A stretch of 64,000 nucleotides of DNA, from assembly GCA_963763755.1 (NCBI GenBank), contig CAVXQE010000010.1, positions 346,912-410,911 of the forward strand, in the 5' to 3' direction. This DNA is from Gaiellasilicea sp963763755. GTDB lineage: Bacteria; Actinomycetota; Thermoleophilia; Gaiellales; Gaiellaceae. The notes under the pieces are model-generated. The model was given only the letters and a program-made list of their open reading frames with translations, did not search any database and was not told the origin of the DNA. Of the stretch, positions 54,224 to 62,732 are shown in pieces (positions within the stretch are counted from its first letter, which is position 1; each line of letters begins with the position of its first letter). A program made the translations under genes and the position numbers.

Positions 54224-54310
54224 ATGCCCTCCTTAGAAGTCACATCCACCGCCAAGCTTGGACGCTTGATTAGACCCTAAGTTGGGCGAAAAGGGAAGTC
54301 TTTACGAACT

Positions 54311-56548
54311 TTACGAACTGCTAATGACGAACCGCTCGAGCTCGGCTTCGTCCACGAGCACCCGCCGCGGCTTCGACCCCTCGTAGCCGGAGATGATTCC
54401 GCGCCGCTCGAGCATGTCGATCAGCCGGCCCGCCCGGGTGTAGCCCACCCGCAGGCGGCGTTGCAGCAGGGACACGGACGCCGTCTGAGTCTGGACGACG
54501 ATCTCGATCGCCTTCTCGAGCAGCTGATCCTCGTCCGGGTCGAACTCGCCGTCGTGGTCGCCGTCATCCTCGAGTGCGCCCTCCGGCAGCTCCAGCAGCG
54601 TCTCGTCCAGCTCCTGGTCGCGCTGGTGGCGGCACTGCTCGACGACGAGGTTCACCTCGTCCTCGGACACGTAGGCGCCCTGAACGCGCTGGAGACGCGA
54701 GGTTCCGAGCGGCTTGAAGAGCATGTCGCCCTGGCCGAGCAGGCTCTCGGCGCCGGCGGTATCGAGGATCACGCGCGAGTCCGTCTGGCTGGAGACGGCA
54801 AACGCGATCCGGCTCGGCACGTTCGCCTTGATCATCCCCGTGATCACGTCGACCGAGGGCCGCTGGGTGGCGAGCACGAGGTGGATACCGACGGCGCGCG
54901 ACTTCTGCGCGAGGCGGATGACAGCGTCCTCGACCGCCTGCGGGCTGATCATCATCAGGTCGGCGAGCTCGTCGATCACGACCAGCAGATAGGGCAGCGT
55001 CTCCTCGCCGCGGGCGCGGAAGGCGCGGTTGGCCTCGGGGAGGTTGCGGGCGCGCACGATCGAGAGGCGCTCGTACCGGCGCTCCATCTCGGCGACGACG
55101 TTGGTGAGGACGGCACTCGCCTCCTTCGGGCTGGAGACGACCGGCGTCAGCAGGTGCGGGATCGACTCGTAGTAGTTGAGCTCGATCCGCTTCGGGTCGA
55201 TCAGGATCATCCGCACTTCGTCAGGCGTCGAGCGGAGGAGCACCGACGTCAGGATCGTGTTGATGCAGCCGGACTTACCGGAGCCCGTGGTGCCCGCGAT
55301 CAGGATGTGCGGCATCCGCGCCAGGTCGGCCCAGACCGCGTTGCCGGAGATGTCCTTGCCGAGCCAGACGGCGAGTGGGCTCGCGGTCGAGGGCAGATCG
55401 TCGTAGATGTCGCCGAGCGTGACGATCTTCGGGCTCAGGTTCGGAACCTCGACGCCCACGGCCTGCTTGCCGGGAATCGGCGCCAGAATCCGGATCTCGG
55501 TCGTCGCGAGCGCGTAGGAGAGATCGTCCTTCAGCGCAGCGACCTTCGACACCTTGGTGCCGGGAGCGAGCTGGAGCTCGTACCGCGTCACCCGCGGCCC
55601 GGCGATCTGGCCGACGATCGTCGCCTCGACCCCGAAGTGCGCGAGAGCCTGGACGAGGGTGTCCGCGGTGCGCTGGTCGGCGCCGCTGACGCCCTTGGCG
55701 ACGGCAGGCGACGTCCTCAGGACGGCGCGATCGGGAAGCACGTACGCCCCCTCCGGGCGCGGCGCGTCGAAGAGCACCGTCTGCTCGTCGGTCTCTCCTT
55801 CCGGGTCGAGCAGAAGCGGTGACGGCTCGGACAATCCTTCGGAGATGACGTCCGGATAGTCGTGCACGACGTCGATCGGTGGCTCGTGCGCAGGCGCGAG
55901 AAGACGATGGTGCTCCTCGTCTGCGACCTCCAGACGGTCCGGGCGCTCGAGCGAGCGGCGAGCCGCGCCGTGCGCAAGACGCATTGCGTGACCGGACCGG
56001 CGCAGGAGCGCGCCGTACGAGGCGCCCGAGAGCAGGAGACCGCCCGCGAGAAGCGCGGTGAGGCCGACGAGCAGAGCACCGGTGCTGCCGAGGAGCGTCT
56101 CGATCCAGCCTCCGAGCAGGTTGCCGACGAAGCCGCCGTGGCTGGAGCCGAGTGTCGTCATCAGCCCCAGGAACGCAACTGCGAGCCCGACGCGGAACGG
56201 CGTGAAGCTGACGAGCGCGCTGCGGAAGAGCATCAGCCCACCCACGGCGATGAGCGCCGCCGGGGCCGCGTACGCGGCGCTGCCCAGGAAGTCGCGGAGC
56301 CCCTGCTCGACCTTCTCGCCGACGATCCCGCCCGCGAAGCCCAGATAGAGCACCGAAGCGAGGAAAAGACCCAGCGAGGCGAGCCCGAGCCCGATCAGCT
56401 CAGGGTGCTGGTGCGGCGCTCGGGCGCGCGACTTCCGCTTCCGCTTCTTGACGCGCGAGGGCGTACGCGGCCGGAGAGGCCGCTTCTTCTTGCGAGCAGG
56501 CATGCGGAGCCGTTCGACACGCGGGAGTCGACCCCTGCCGGGCGGCAT
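54311..56548 (-). CDS. ftsK: DNA translocase FtsK/SpoIIIE
   Basis: 745 residues. A very basic N-terminus of about 45 residues is followed by four membrane helices (about 53-175), an acidic linker, the motor domain with Walker A IAGTTGSGKSGCIN (about 420) and Walker B LLVVIDELADLMM (about 520), and ATQRPSVDVITG. A C-terminal winged-helix gamma domain (VSLLQRRLRVGYTRAGRLID) reads KOPS-like sequences. It moves chromosomes through the closing septum. ATG 56548 follows TAGGGC and sits four bases after the previous stop; ATG 56503 is an alternative. Confidence 0.93.
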   Translation of the reverse strand: MPPGRGRLPRVERLRMPARKKKRPLRPRTPSRVKKRKRKSRARAPHQHPELIGLGLASLGLFLASVLYLGFAGGIVGEKVEQGLRDFLGSAAYAAPAALIAVGGLMLFRSALVSFTPFRVGLAVAFLGLMTTLGSSHGGFVGNLLGGWIETLLGSTGALLVGLTALLAGGLLLSGASYGALLRRSGHAMRLAHGAARRSLERPDRLEVADEEHHRLLAPAHEPPIDVVHDYPDVISEGLSEPSPLLLDPEGETDEQTVLFDAPRPEGAYVLPDRAVLRTSPAVAKGVSGADQRTADTLVQALAHFGVEATIVGQIAGPRVTRYELQLAPGTKVSKVAALKDDLSYALATTEIRILAPIPGKQAVGVEVPNLSPKIVTLGDIYDDLPSTASPLAVWLGKDISGNAVWADLARMPHILIAGTTGSGKSGCINTILTSVLLRSTPDEVRMILIDPKRIELNYYESIPHLLTPVVSSPKEASAVLTNVVAEMERRYERLSIVRARNLPEANRAFRARGEETLPYLLVVIDELADLMMISPQAVEDAVIRLAQKSRAVGIHLVLATQRPSVDVITGMIKANVPSRIAFAVSSQTDSRVILDTAGAESLLGQGDMLFKPLGTSRLQRVQGAYVSEDEVNLVVEQCRHQRDQELDETLLELPEGALEDDGDHDGEFDPDEDQLLEKAIEIVVQTQTASVSLLQRRLRVGYTRAGRLIDMLERRGIISGYEGSKPRRVLVDEAELERFVISSS

Positions 56549-56551
56549 GCC

Positions 56552-56704
56552 CTACCGACCGAAGACACTCCAGAGGAGAAGCGCCACGCCACCCACCGCG
56601 ATCACGATTCCCGCCGGCACGCCGTTCAGCGCCGCGACGAGACCGAGCGCGAGTGCGGCGGCGCCGAGCGAGGCAACAGCGAGCCGGCCGAGCCCGGGCG
56701 GCAT
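56552..56704 (-). CDS. 50-residue protein with two membrane helices
   Basis: The ATG at 56704 overlaps the stop of the nucleoside hydrolase (TGATG), and the TAG lies four bases before the ftsK start. Two hydrophobic stretches (about 8-25 and 30-46, the second IVIAVGGVALLLWSVFG) are separated by NGVP. Perfect fit between two genes and good membrane character support a real small protein of unknown role. Confidence 0.6.
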   Translation of the reverse strand: MPPGLGRLAVASLGAAALALGLVAALNGVPAGIVIAVGGVALLLWSVFGR

Positions 56705-57609
56705 CAGCCGAGCGTTGCGATGCGCGCGAGCAGGAGATCGAAGAACGCATCCGCGTCGACCTCCAGTCCGACCTGCGCATTCGGCTCGCGGTCGGTGCGG
56801 TGCCAGCGGTCGACGACCGTCCTGCCGCGGCAGAGGTCTGATTCCGTCTCGACCTCGACGTTCAAGTGCTCGGTGGTCATCAGGTCCGGGCGTAGGACGT
56901 GTGCCATCGCGACCGCGTCGTGAATCGGAGCGCCGTCCCAGCCGTAGGTCCGGGCGTGGTACTGCTTGAAGAACTCGACGAGCTCGGCGACGAACGTGCC
57001 GACGCGGCCGGACCGCCTGAACCGCTCCGCCCACGCAGGCGTCAGAAGCGCGCCGTGCGTGACGTCGAGCCCGACCATCGTCACGTCGATGCCCGAGTGG
57101 AAGACCTGCTGCGCGGCCTCGGGATCCACCCAGATGTTGAACTCCGCCGCCGGGGTCATGTTGCCCTCCGCGATAGCACCGCCCATCAGCACGATCCGAG
57201 CCGGCCGTATGCCCCGGTCGAGCGCGAGCGCGACGTTCGTCAACGGCCCCACCGGCACGAGCACGGTCTCCGCGGTGACGTGCTCAACGAGGAAATCGAC
57301 AGCGTGCTGGGCGATGGGCTCCGAGGCGCGCGGCGGCAGCTCCGGACCGTCGAGCCCGCTCTCCCCGTGGACGTGCGCGGCGACGTGGGGCTCGCGCTCG
57401 AGCGGACGGTCGGCCCCCATCGCGACGGGGACGTCCTCCCTGCCCACGAGCGCGAGGATGCGGAGCGCGTTGTCCGTCGTCTTGTCGATCGTCTGATTCC
57501 CGTGCACGGTCGTGACGCCCAGAAGGTCGATCTCAGGGCTCGCGAGCGCGAGCAGGAGCGCGATCGCATCGTCGTGGCCGGGATCGCAATCGATGATGAC
57601 TGGAGTCAC
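56704..57609 (-). CDS. Nucleoside hydrolase (IunH family)
   Basis: 301 residues. The N-terminal calcium site IIDCDPGHDDAIALLLAL is diagnostic; other active-site parts are VPVGPLTNVALAL, LMGGAIAEGNMTPAAEFNIWVDPEAA and APIHDAVAMAHVL. The enzyme splits ribonucleosides into base and ribose. With the ribokinase overlapping upstream and the BMP importer nearby, a nucleoside uptake and breakdown route is likely. Purine or pyrimidine preference cannot be read from sequence. GTG 57609 overlaps the ribokinase stop. Confidence 0.92.
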   Translation of the reverse strand: MTPVIIDCDPGHDDAIALLLALASPEIDLLGVTTVHGNQTIDKTTDNALRILALVGREDVPVAMGADRPLEREPHVAAHVHGESGLDGPELPPRASEPIAQHAVDFLVEHVTAETVLVPVGPLTNVALALDRGIRPARIVLMGGAIAEGNMTPAAEFNIWVDPEAAQQVFHSGIDVTMVGLDVTHGALLTPAWAERFRRSGRVGTFVAELVEFFKQYHARTYGWDGAPIHDAVAMAHVLRPDLMTTEHLNVEVETESDLCRGRTVVDRWHRTDREPNAQVGLEVDADAFFDLLLARIATLG

Positions 57610-58415
57610 GGTGTCAGTATCTCGTCAATCTCGGCCGCGGTCGGAAGCGACGGTTGCGCGCCGAAGCGAGAGGCGGCCAACGCCCCCGCCGCGCACGACC
57701 GGCGCAGAGCTTCCTCCTGGTCGCGGCCCTCGAGGAGCGAGACGAGCAGGCAGGCCGTGAAGGCGTCGCCGGCCGCTGTGCCGTCGACGGCCTCGACGCG
57801 GGGAGGCTCCGCCCGCGCGATCTCCTCGCCCTCCTGGAGCAGCACCGCGCCCTCGGCTCCGAGGGTCAGTGCGACCAGGCCGTCGCGGCGCTTGAGGACC
57901 TCGAGCTCGTAGCGGTTGACGACGGTCAGGTCGGCATCGACGTCGATCGGTCGCGCCGGCGCGGCGTTCAGGCAGAAGAGCCCCGACGCCTGCTCCCAGG
58001 CCGCGATCACCGCTGCGTCCGGGAGCTCGAGCTGGGTCAGGACCGCGTCGGCCGCGCCGACCTCGAAGCTGCGTACCTCCGCGTTTGCGCCCGGGGCGAC
58101 CGCGATCTGGTTCTCGCCCTCGGCGTCGACGAGGATCACCGCGACTCCCGTCGGTGCGCCGACCCGGATCGCGTCGACGGTCAACCGCTCCTCCTGCGGC
58201 AGCGCCTCGGCCGCGAAGACGTCGTCACCGACCGAGCAGACGAGCGTCACGTCCGCTCCGAGCCGGGCGCACGCGACGGCCTGGTTCGCGCCCTTGCCGC
58301 CCGGAACGCGCGCGAAGACCGCGTCCGTGACCGTCTCCCCCGGCCGCGGCAGCCGCTCCACCTGAGCAACGAGGTCGAGGTTGACCGACCCGACGACGGT
58401 GATGCTAGGCGGCAA
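57606..58415 (-). CDS. rbsK: Ribokinase (PfkB family)
   Basis: 269 residues, somewhat shorter than typical (about 300). Sugar-binding motifs are VGSVNLDLVAQVERLPRPGE and PGGKGANQAVACARLGA. The ATP/anion-hole motif is DGTAAGDAFTACLLVSLLEG with the catalytic Asp. It would phosphorylate ribose released by the nucleoside hydrolase. TTG 58415 is the only plausible start before ITVVGSVNLD and overlaps the preceding gene by 11 bases. Confidence 0.87.
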   Translation of the reverse strand: MPPSITVVGSVNLDLVAQVERLPRPGETVTDAVFARVPGGKGANQAVACARLGADVTLVCSVGDDVFAAEALPQEERLTVDAIRVGAPTGVAVILVDAEGENQIAVAPGANAEVRSFEVGAADAVLTQLELPDAAVIAAWEQASGLFCLNAAPARPIDVDADLTVVNRYELEVLKRRDGLVALTLGAEGAVLLQEGEEIARAEPPRVEAVDGTAAGDAFTACLLVSLLEGRDQEEALRRSCAAGALAASRFGAQPSLPTAAEIDEILTP

Positions 58416-58943
58416 GGGCCCGCAGGTCGTCCACGGTCGAGCCGAGCAGTGTGTCGCGGAGGTCGAAGAGGCCGGCCCAGAGCGAGGACGCGTCCGGCGG
58501 GGCATCGAGCCTCGCCGCGTCGGAGAGACCCTGGAGAGCGCGGACGAGCACTGCCAGCTCGAGATAGGCGGCGGCGACGCGGATCGGGCTGGCATGCACC
58601 CCGGCGCGAGCGAGCACGGCCTTCCACTCGACGAGCTCGCCGGCGCCCGGACCCGTGTACCAGGAACGGCCCTCCGCCTGATCGGCCTCGAGCTCGAGGA
58701 GATAGCGGCTGAGCGGGACGTCGAGCCCCGCGAGCGCAGTCTCGACGCGGTCGGCGGCATGCCGGAGCGCGGCTTCTCGTCCGCCTGCGGTCGGCGGCTG
58801 CGCGTCCCCCCTCCCCCAGCGCTCGAGCAGGCGGCAGAACGCCAGCGCGGCGGCCTCGCACGCGCGCAGCTGGCCGATCAGGCGCCGTGCCGTCAGCTCA
58901 CTCGCCGCGTGCCCGACGAGGAACGTCGGGCCAGTCGCGTCAT
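58405..58943 (-). CDS. Helical protein of unknown function (5' frameshift)
   Basis: About 179 residues. The ATG at 58943 overlaps the RNase J stop (TGATG), but the coding frame that follows (FLVGHAASELTARRLIGQL, then LDVPLSRYLLELEADQAEGR, and LWAGLFDLRDTLLGSTVDDL) is one base away, so an indel in the second codon is inferred. The product is alpha-helical, cytoplasmic and without a recognised motif. The clean 170-codon frame and tight packing between RNase J and ribokinase support it as a gene. Confidence 0.6.
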
Positions 58944-60586
58944 CAAACTTCGATCACCACGGGAAGAATCATCGGCCGGCGGCGCGTTCTGTCGTAGATC
59001 AATTGTCCGACCGCATCGTGCAGGTGCTCCTGCAGCAGCTTGATCTCGGTGATGTCGTCGGCCGCCAGGTCCTGGAGCACGCGAGCGGCTTCGTCCCGGA
59101 GCTCGTCGATCAGGTCTTCGGAGTCGCCGAAGCCGCGCGCGATCAGCTCGGGCGGCGCGGTCGTGCCGCCGTTCGAGCTCGCCAGCGTGGTGACGATGAT
59201 CAGCACGCCGTCCTCGGAGAGGCGGCGGCGATCGCGCAGGGCGACGTCGCGGACGTCTCCGACGCCGAGCCCGTCCACGAACGTGACGCCGGCCTCGATC
59301 CGGTCGACGATGCGCGGCGTCTTCCCGGGCTCGAGCTCGACGACCGAGCCGTTCTCGGCGATGATGATCGCGTCCGCCGGCACGCCGGACTCGAGCGAGA
59401 GCTGGCCGTGCGCCGCGAGCATCCGGTACTCGCCGTGCACCGGCATCACCGCGCGCGGGCGCAGCAGCGAGAGCATCGTCCGCATCTCCTCCGAGCAGGC
59501 GTGACCGGAGACGTGCACCGGCGCGATCTCCTGGTGCAGGACCTCGGCACCCGCCTTCGCGAGCCGGTTGATCGAGTCGTGCACGCGCAACTCGTTGCCC
59601 GGTACCGGCTTGGCGGAGAGGATCACGGTGTCGCCGCGCTCGATCGAGACGGACGGATGGTCGTTGTAGGCGATGCGCGTGAGTGCGGACATCGGCTCGC
59701 CCTGGCTGCCCGTGCAGAGGATCATCACCTGGCCCGGCGGCAGCTCCATCGCCTCCTGCGGCTTGATCAGAATGTGCTCCGGCACGTCGAGGTAGCCGAG
59801 CTGCCGGGCGATGTTGAGGTTCTTGCGCATCGAGCGGCCGACGATCGCCACCTTGCGACCGACCTGAATGGCGACGTCGATCGCCTGCTGCATCCGGTGG
59901 ACGTTCGACGCGAAGGAGACGACCAGGATCCGGCCCTTGCGCAGCGGGATCAGCGTGCGGAAGGCTTCGCCGACGAGCCGTTCCGAGCCGGTCATCCCCG
60001 GCCGCTCGGCGTTCGTCGAGTCGCCGAGCATCAGGTCGACGCCCAGGTTCCCGAGCTCCGCCAGACGGCCGACGTCGGTCTTGAGGCCGTCGACGGGCGT
60101 GTGGTCGAGCTTCCAGTCACCGGTGTGGACGACCCGGCCGGCGGCCGTCTCGAGGACGACCGCGACGCAGTCCGGGATCGAGTGCGCCACACGGACGAAG
60201 TCCAGGGTGAACGAGCCGACCCGGATCTGCTTCCCGGTCTCGGCCTCCTCCAGCTGGGTCGAGGCGGTCAGGCCGTGCTCGTCGAGCTTCGACTTGATCA
60301 GGCCGAGCGTCAGCTTGGTCGCGATCACCTTGTCGCAGTCCACTTCACGGAGCAGGTACGGCAGCCCACCGACGTGGTCCTCGTGCCCGTGCGTCAGGAC
60401 GACCGCGTTCACGCGGCGGTCGCGCAGGTAGCCGATGTCCGGCAGGACGAGGTCGACGCCGAGGTGCTCGTCCCGTGGGAACGCGAGGCCCGCGTCGACG
60501 ATCACGATCTCGTCCCCGTGCTCGTAGACGGTCATGTTCTTGCCGACCTCGCCGAGGCCGCCCAGTGGGATGATCCGCAGGCTCAC
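58943..60586 (-). CDS. rnj: Ribonuclease J
   Basis: 547 residues of the metallo-beta-lactamase/beta-CASP family. Metal ligands lie in LTHGHEDHVGG (about residues 64-74), VHTGDWKLDH and GDSTNAERPG. The beta-CASP region has VVSFASNVHRMQQAI, CTGSQGEPMSALTRIA and HVSGHACSEEM. It acts as a 5'-3' exo- and endoribonuclease in RNA maturation and decay. GTG 60586 lies six bases after TACACT on the minus strand. The order dapA-RNase J-ftsK is shared with Streptomyces. Confidence 0.95.
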   Translation of the reverse strand: MSLRIIPLGGLGEVGKNMTVYEHGDEIVIVDAGLAFPRDEHLGVDLVLPDIGYLRDRRVNAVVLTHGHEDHVGGLPYLLREVDCDKVIATKLTLGLIKSKLDEHGLTASTQLEEAETGKQIRVGSFTLDFVRVAHSIPDCVAVVLETAAGRVVHTGDWKLDHTPVDGLKTDVGRLAELGNLGVDLMLGDSTNAERPGMTGSERLVGEAFRTLIPLRKGRILVVSFASNVHRMQQAIDVAIQVGRKVAIVGRSMRKNLNIARQLGYLDVPEHILIKPQEAMELPPGQVMILCTGSQGEPMSALTRIAYNDHPSVSIERGDTVILSAKPVPGNELRVHDSINRLAKAGAEVLHQEIAPVHVSGHACSEEMRTMLSLLRPRAVMPVHGEYRMLAAHGQLSLESGVPADAIIIAENGSVVELEPGKTPRIVDRIEAGVTFVDGLGVGDVRDVALRDRRRLSEDGVLIIVTTLASSNGGTTAPPELIARGFGDSEDLIDELRDEAARVLQDLAADDITEIKLLQEHLHDAVGQLIYDRTRRRPMILPVVIEV

Positions 60587-60592
60587 GCGCGG

Positions 60593-60598
60593 AGTGTA
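60593..60598 (-). promoter_or_regulatory. Candidate -10 box TACACT, leaderless RNase J
   Basis: On the minus strand TACACT (60598-60593) ends six bases before GTG 60586; it lies in the 20-base gap after dapA. Confidence 0.45.
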
Positions 60599-60606
60599 CG
60601 CACGGC

Positions 60607-61488
60607 CTATGCGACGGCGGGCTGAAGCAGGCCGAGCCGTGAGAGGCAGTCACGAACGCGGTCGCGCTCGTCGTGGGTGGCCTCGACGAGCGGCAGCCGA
60701 TGGCCGCCGACCTCGTGCCCGAGCAGATTCAGAGCCGCCTTGATCGCGATCGGGTTGCCGACGACGCGCAAAAGCTCGATCGAGGGGGCCAGCTCCCGGT
60801 TGAGCTCCCTGGCCGCCTCGTGCTCGCCGGCCTTCCACAGCCGGACCAGCTCCTTCACCTGCGGCCCGACAACGTGCGTGTGCACGCAGATGCCGCCGAC
60901 ACCGCCGAGCTCGAGGAACGGCAGGATCAGATCGTCGTCGCCGGCGTACAGGTCGAGGCCCGTCTCCACGATGTGCTTCGCCTCGGCGAGATCGTCGTAG
61001 GCCTGCTTGACCGCGCGAACATTCTCGATCTCTGCGAGCCGCGAGATCGTCTCGGGCTCGATGTTGATCACGACCCGGCTCGGGATGTTGTAGACGACGA
61101 CCGGCCTGTCGGTCGCGGCCGCCACCGCCTCGAAGTGCGCCACGATCCCGCGCTGCGGCGGCTTCGAGTAGTACGGCGTCACGACCAGGAAGGCGTCGAC
61201 GCCGAGCTCGTGCGCCTGCTCGGTCAGGTGGATCGAGTGGCGGGTGTCGTAGGTGCCGGTGCCGGCGACCACGGTCGCCTGGTCGCCCACTTCCTCGAGT
61301 GCTGCGGCGTAGAGCGCAAGCCGCTCCTCGTCTGAGAGCACGGGCCCCTCGCCGGTGGTGCCGGTGACGACGAGGCCGTCGGAGCCGTTCTCGACGAGGT
61401 GGCGCGCGAGTGCGCGGAAGCTGTCGAGGTCGACCGAGCCGTCCCTCTTGAACGGCGTCACGATCGCGGTCAGAACGTCGCCGAGCAC
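60607..61488 (-). CDS. dapA: 4-hydroxy-tetrahydrodipicolinate synthase
   Basis: 293 residues, a TIM-barrel class I aldolase. LTAIVTPFKRDGSVD starts the chain. TGTTGEGPVLSDEE binds the substrate, VVTPYYSKPPQRGIVAHF and VYNIPSRVVINI follow, and the Schiff-base lysine is in VRAVKQAYDDL. It condenses pyruvate with aspartate semialdehyde, the first committed step of lysine/DAP synthesis. GTG 61488 lies six bases after TAGGAT, which itself uses the stop codon of the macrodomain gene. Confidence 0.95.
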   Translation of the reverse strand: MLGDVLTAIVTPFKRDGSVDLDSFRALARHLVENGSDGLVVTGTTGEGPVLSDEERLALYAAALEEVGDQATVVAGTGTYDTRHSIHLTEQAHELGVDAFLVVTPYYSKPPQRGIVAHFEAVAAATDRPVVVYNIPSRVVINIEPETISRLAEIENVRAVKQAYDDLAEAKHIVETGLDLYAGDDDLILPFLELGGVGGICVHTHVVGPQVKELVRLWKAGEHEAARELNRELAPSIELLRVVGNPIAIKAALNLLGHEVGGHRLPLVEATHDERDRVRDCLSRLGLLQPAVA

Positions 61489-61494
61489 GTGTGA

Positions 61495-61500
61495 ATCCTA
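61495..61500 (-). promoter_or_regulatory. Candidate -10 box TAGGAT, leaderless dapA
   Basis: On the minus strand TAGGAT (61500-61495) ends six bases before GTG 61488. Its first three bases are the stop codon of the upstream macrodomain gene. Confidence 0.5.
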
Positions 61501-61989
61501 CCTTCGCGCAGCGCTTGCGAACACCTCGCGGAGAGCGGCGCGGAGGAAGACGAACCTGATCGTCTCGAAGTCGTCCTCGAACGGGCTGAGCGCTTCGATC
61601 GCCACCGGCGCCGCGAGCTCAGGCGGATACCCGTAGATCCCGCACGAGATCGCGGGGAACGCGACGGTCCGCGCGCCCAGGTCGCGCGCGACTTCGAGCG
61701 ACCGCCGGTGCGCAGACGCGAGCAGCTCGGCCTCGCCCGCTTCTCCGCCCCGCCAGACCGGGCCGACCGCATGGATCACCCAGCGAGCAGGCAGCCGCCC
61801 CGCGGTCGTCGCCTTCGCATCGCCCGTGTCGCAGCCGCCCAGGAGGCGACACTCGGCGAGGATCTCCGGGCCGCCGGCGCGATGGATCGCTCCGTCGACA
61901 CCGCCTCCGCCGAGCAGAGACGTGTTCGCTGCGTTCACGATCGCGTCGACCGGCTGCTCGGTCAGGTCTCCGACGACGAACTCGATCAT
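61498..61989 (-). CDS. Macrodomain protein, O-acetyl-ADP-ribose deacetylase-like
   Basis: 163 residues from ATG 61989, a single macrodomain: EFVVGDLTEQPVDAIVNAAN, LGGGGVDGAIHRAGG, GDAKATTAGRLPARWVIHAVGP and FPAISCGIYGYP. These are the ADP-ribose-binding loops of the YmdB/MacroD class, with the Asn and Asp used in deacetylation. In-frame ATG 62031 would add a poor N-terminus. It lies between dapB and dapA, where many actinobacteria carry thyX; no functional link to lysine synthesis is apparent. Confidence 0.9.
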   Translation of the reverse strand: MIEFVVGDLTEQPVDAIVNAANTSLLGGGGVDGAIHRAGGPEILAECRLLGGCDTGDAKATTAGRLPARWVIHAVGPVWRGGEAGEAELLASAHRRSLEVARDLGARTVAFPAISCGIYGYPPELAAPVAIEALSPFEDDFETIRFVFLRAALREVFASAARR

Positions 61990-62123
61990 CGGTTCGATCT
62001 TGACAAAAGTGCCTCGGCGGAACAGAGTCACGCGGCGCGGCCCACGCGCACGACTCGGGCGGAGTCGCCGGCGACCACTGCGGCGGTCACAGGCGACGGT
62101 CGAGACGGAGGCTGGGCCGCGCT

Positions 62124-62732
62124 TCAGAGAAGCTCGTCGAGGCCGACCGTCAGGGTCGGCGGCAACGCGCGCAGCTTCTCCAGCGCGAGCAGAACGCCCG
62201 GCACGAACGCCTCGCGGGAGGTCGTGTCGTGGCGGATCGTGAGCGTCTGCCCACGTCCGCCGAAGATCACTTCCTGGTGCGCGACGAGCCCCGGCAGGCG
62301 GACCGAATGGATCGGCGTCTCACCCGGCAACCGCTCGGCGGTCGCCTTGGCCGTGCCCGAGGGGGCATCCCGCTTCGTCTCGTGGTGCAGCTCGATGATC
62401 TCCGCATGCGGCATGACCTTCCCGGCCTCCTCGGCGAAGCGCATCATCAGCACCGCTCCGAGCGCGAAGTTCGGTGCGTAGAAGACGGGCACGCCGTGCT
62501 CCGCTGCAAGCGCCGCCACCCGTTCCAGGTCGAAGCCTGACGTCCCGACGACGACCGGCACGCCGGCAGCGAGGCAGGCGCGCACGTTCTCCTCCACCGC
62601 ATCGGGGCGGGTGAAGTCGACCGCGGCGTCGGCGCCTTCGCTCGAGTCGACCAGCTCGTGACCCGCCTCCTCGAGCGCCGGCCCGAGAACGGAGCCGACC
62701 TTGCCGTTCCGGCCCAGCAAGAGAACTTTCAT
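62124..62732 (-). CDS. dapB: 4-hydroxy-tetrahydrodipicolinate reductase, short form
   Basis: 202 residues, about 40 fewer than most DapB. The nucleotide loop is LLGRNGKVGSVLG. Then come VDFTRPDAVEENVRACLAAG, VVGTSGF, YAPNFALGAVLMM and the catalytic ELHHETKRDAPSGTAKA, with LPGLVAHQEVIFGGRGQTL later. It reduces the DapA product. The missing residues fall in the N-terminal Rossmann half between the first strand and VDFT. ATG 62732 overlaps the stop of the peptidase gene (ATGA), so the two are coupled. Confidence 0.93.
   Translation of the reverse strand: MKVLLLGRNGKVGSVLGPALEEAGHELVDSSEGADAAVDFTRPDAVEENVRACLAAGVPVVVGTSGFDLERVAALAAEHGVPVFYAPNFALGAVLMMRFAEEAGKVMPHAEIIELHHETKRDAPSGTAKATAERLPGETPIHSVRLPGLVAHQEVIFGGRGQTLTIRHDTTSREAFVPGVLLALEKLRALPPTLTVGLDELL

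Noticed and set aside
54224..54310. Purine riboswitch in front of the BMP binding-protein gene
   Set aside because: The leader was read on the coding strand; only a ribosome site is clear, and no conserved three-way-junction core sequences were found.
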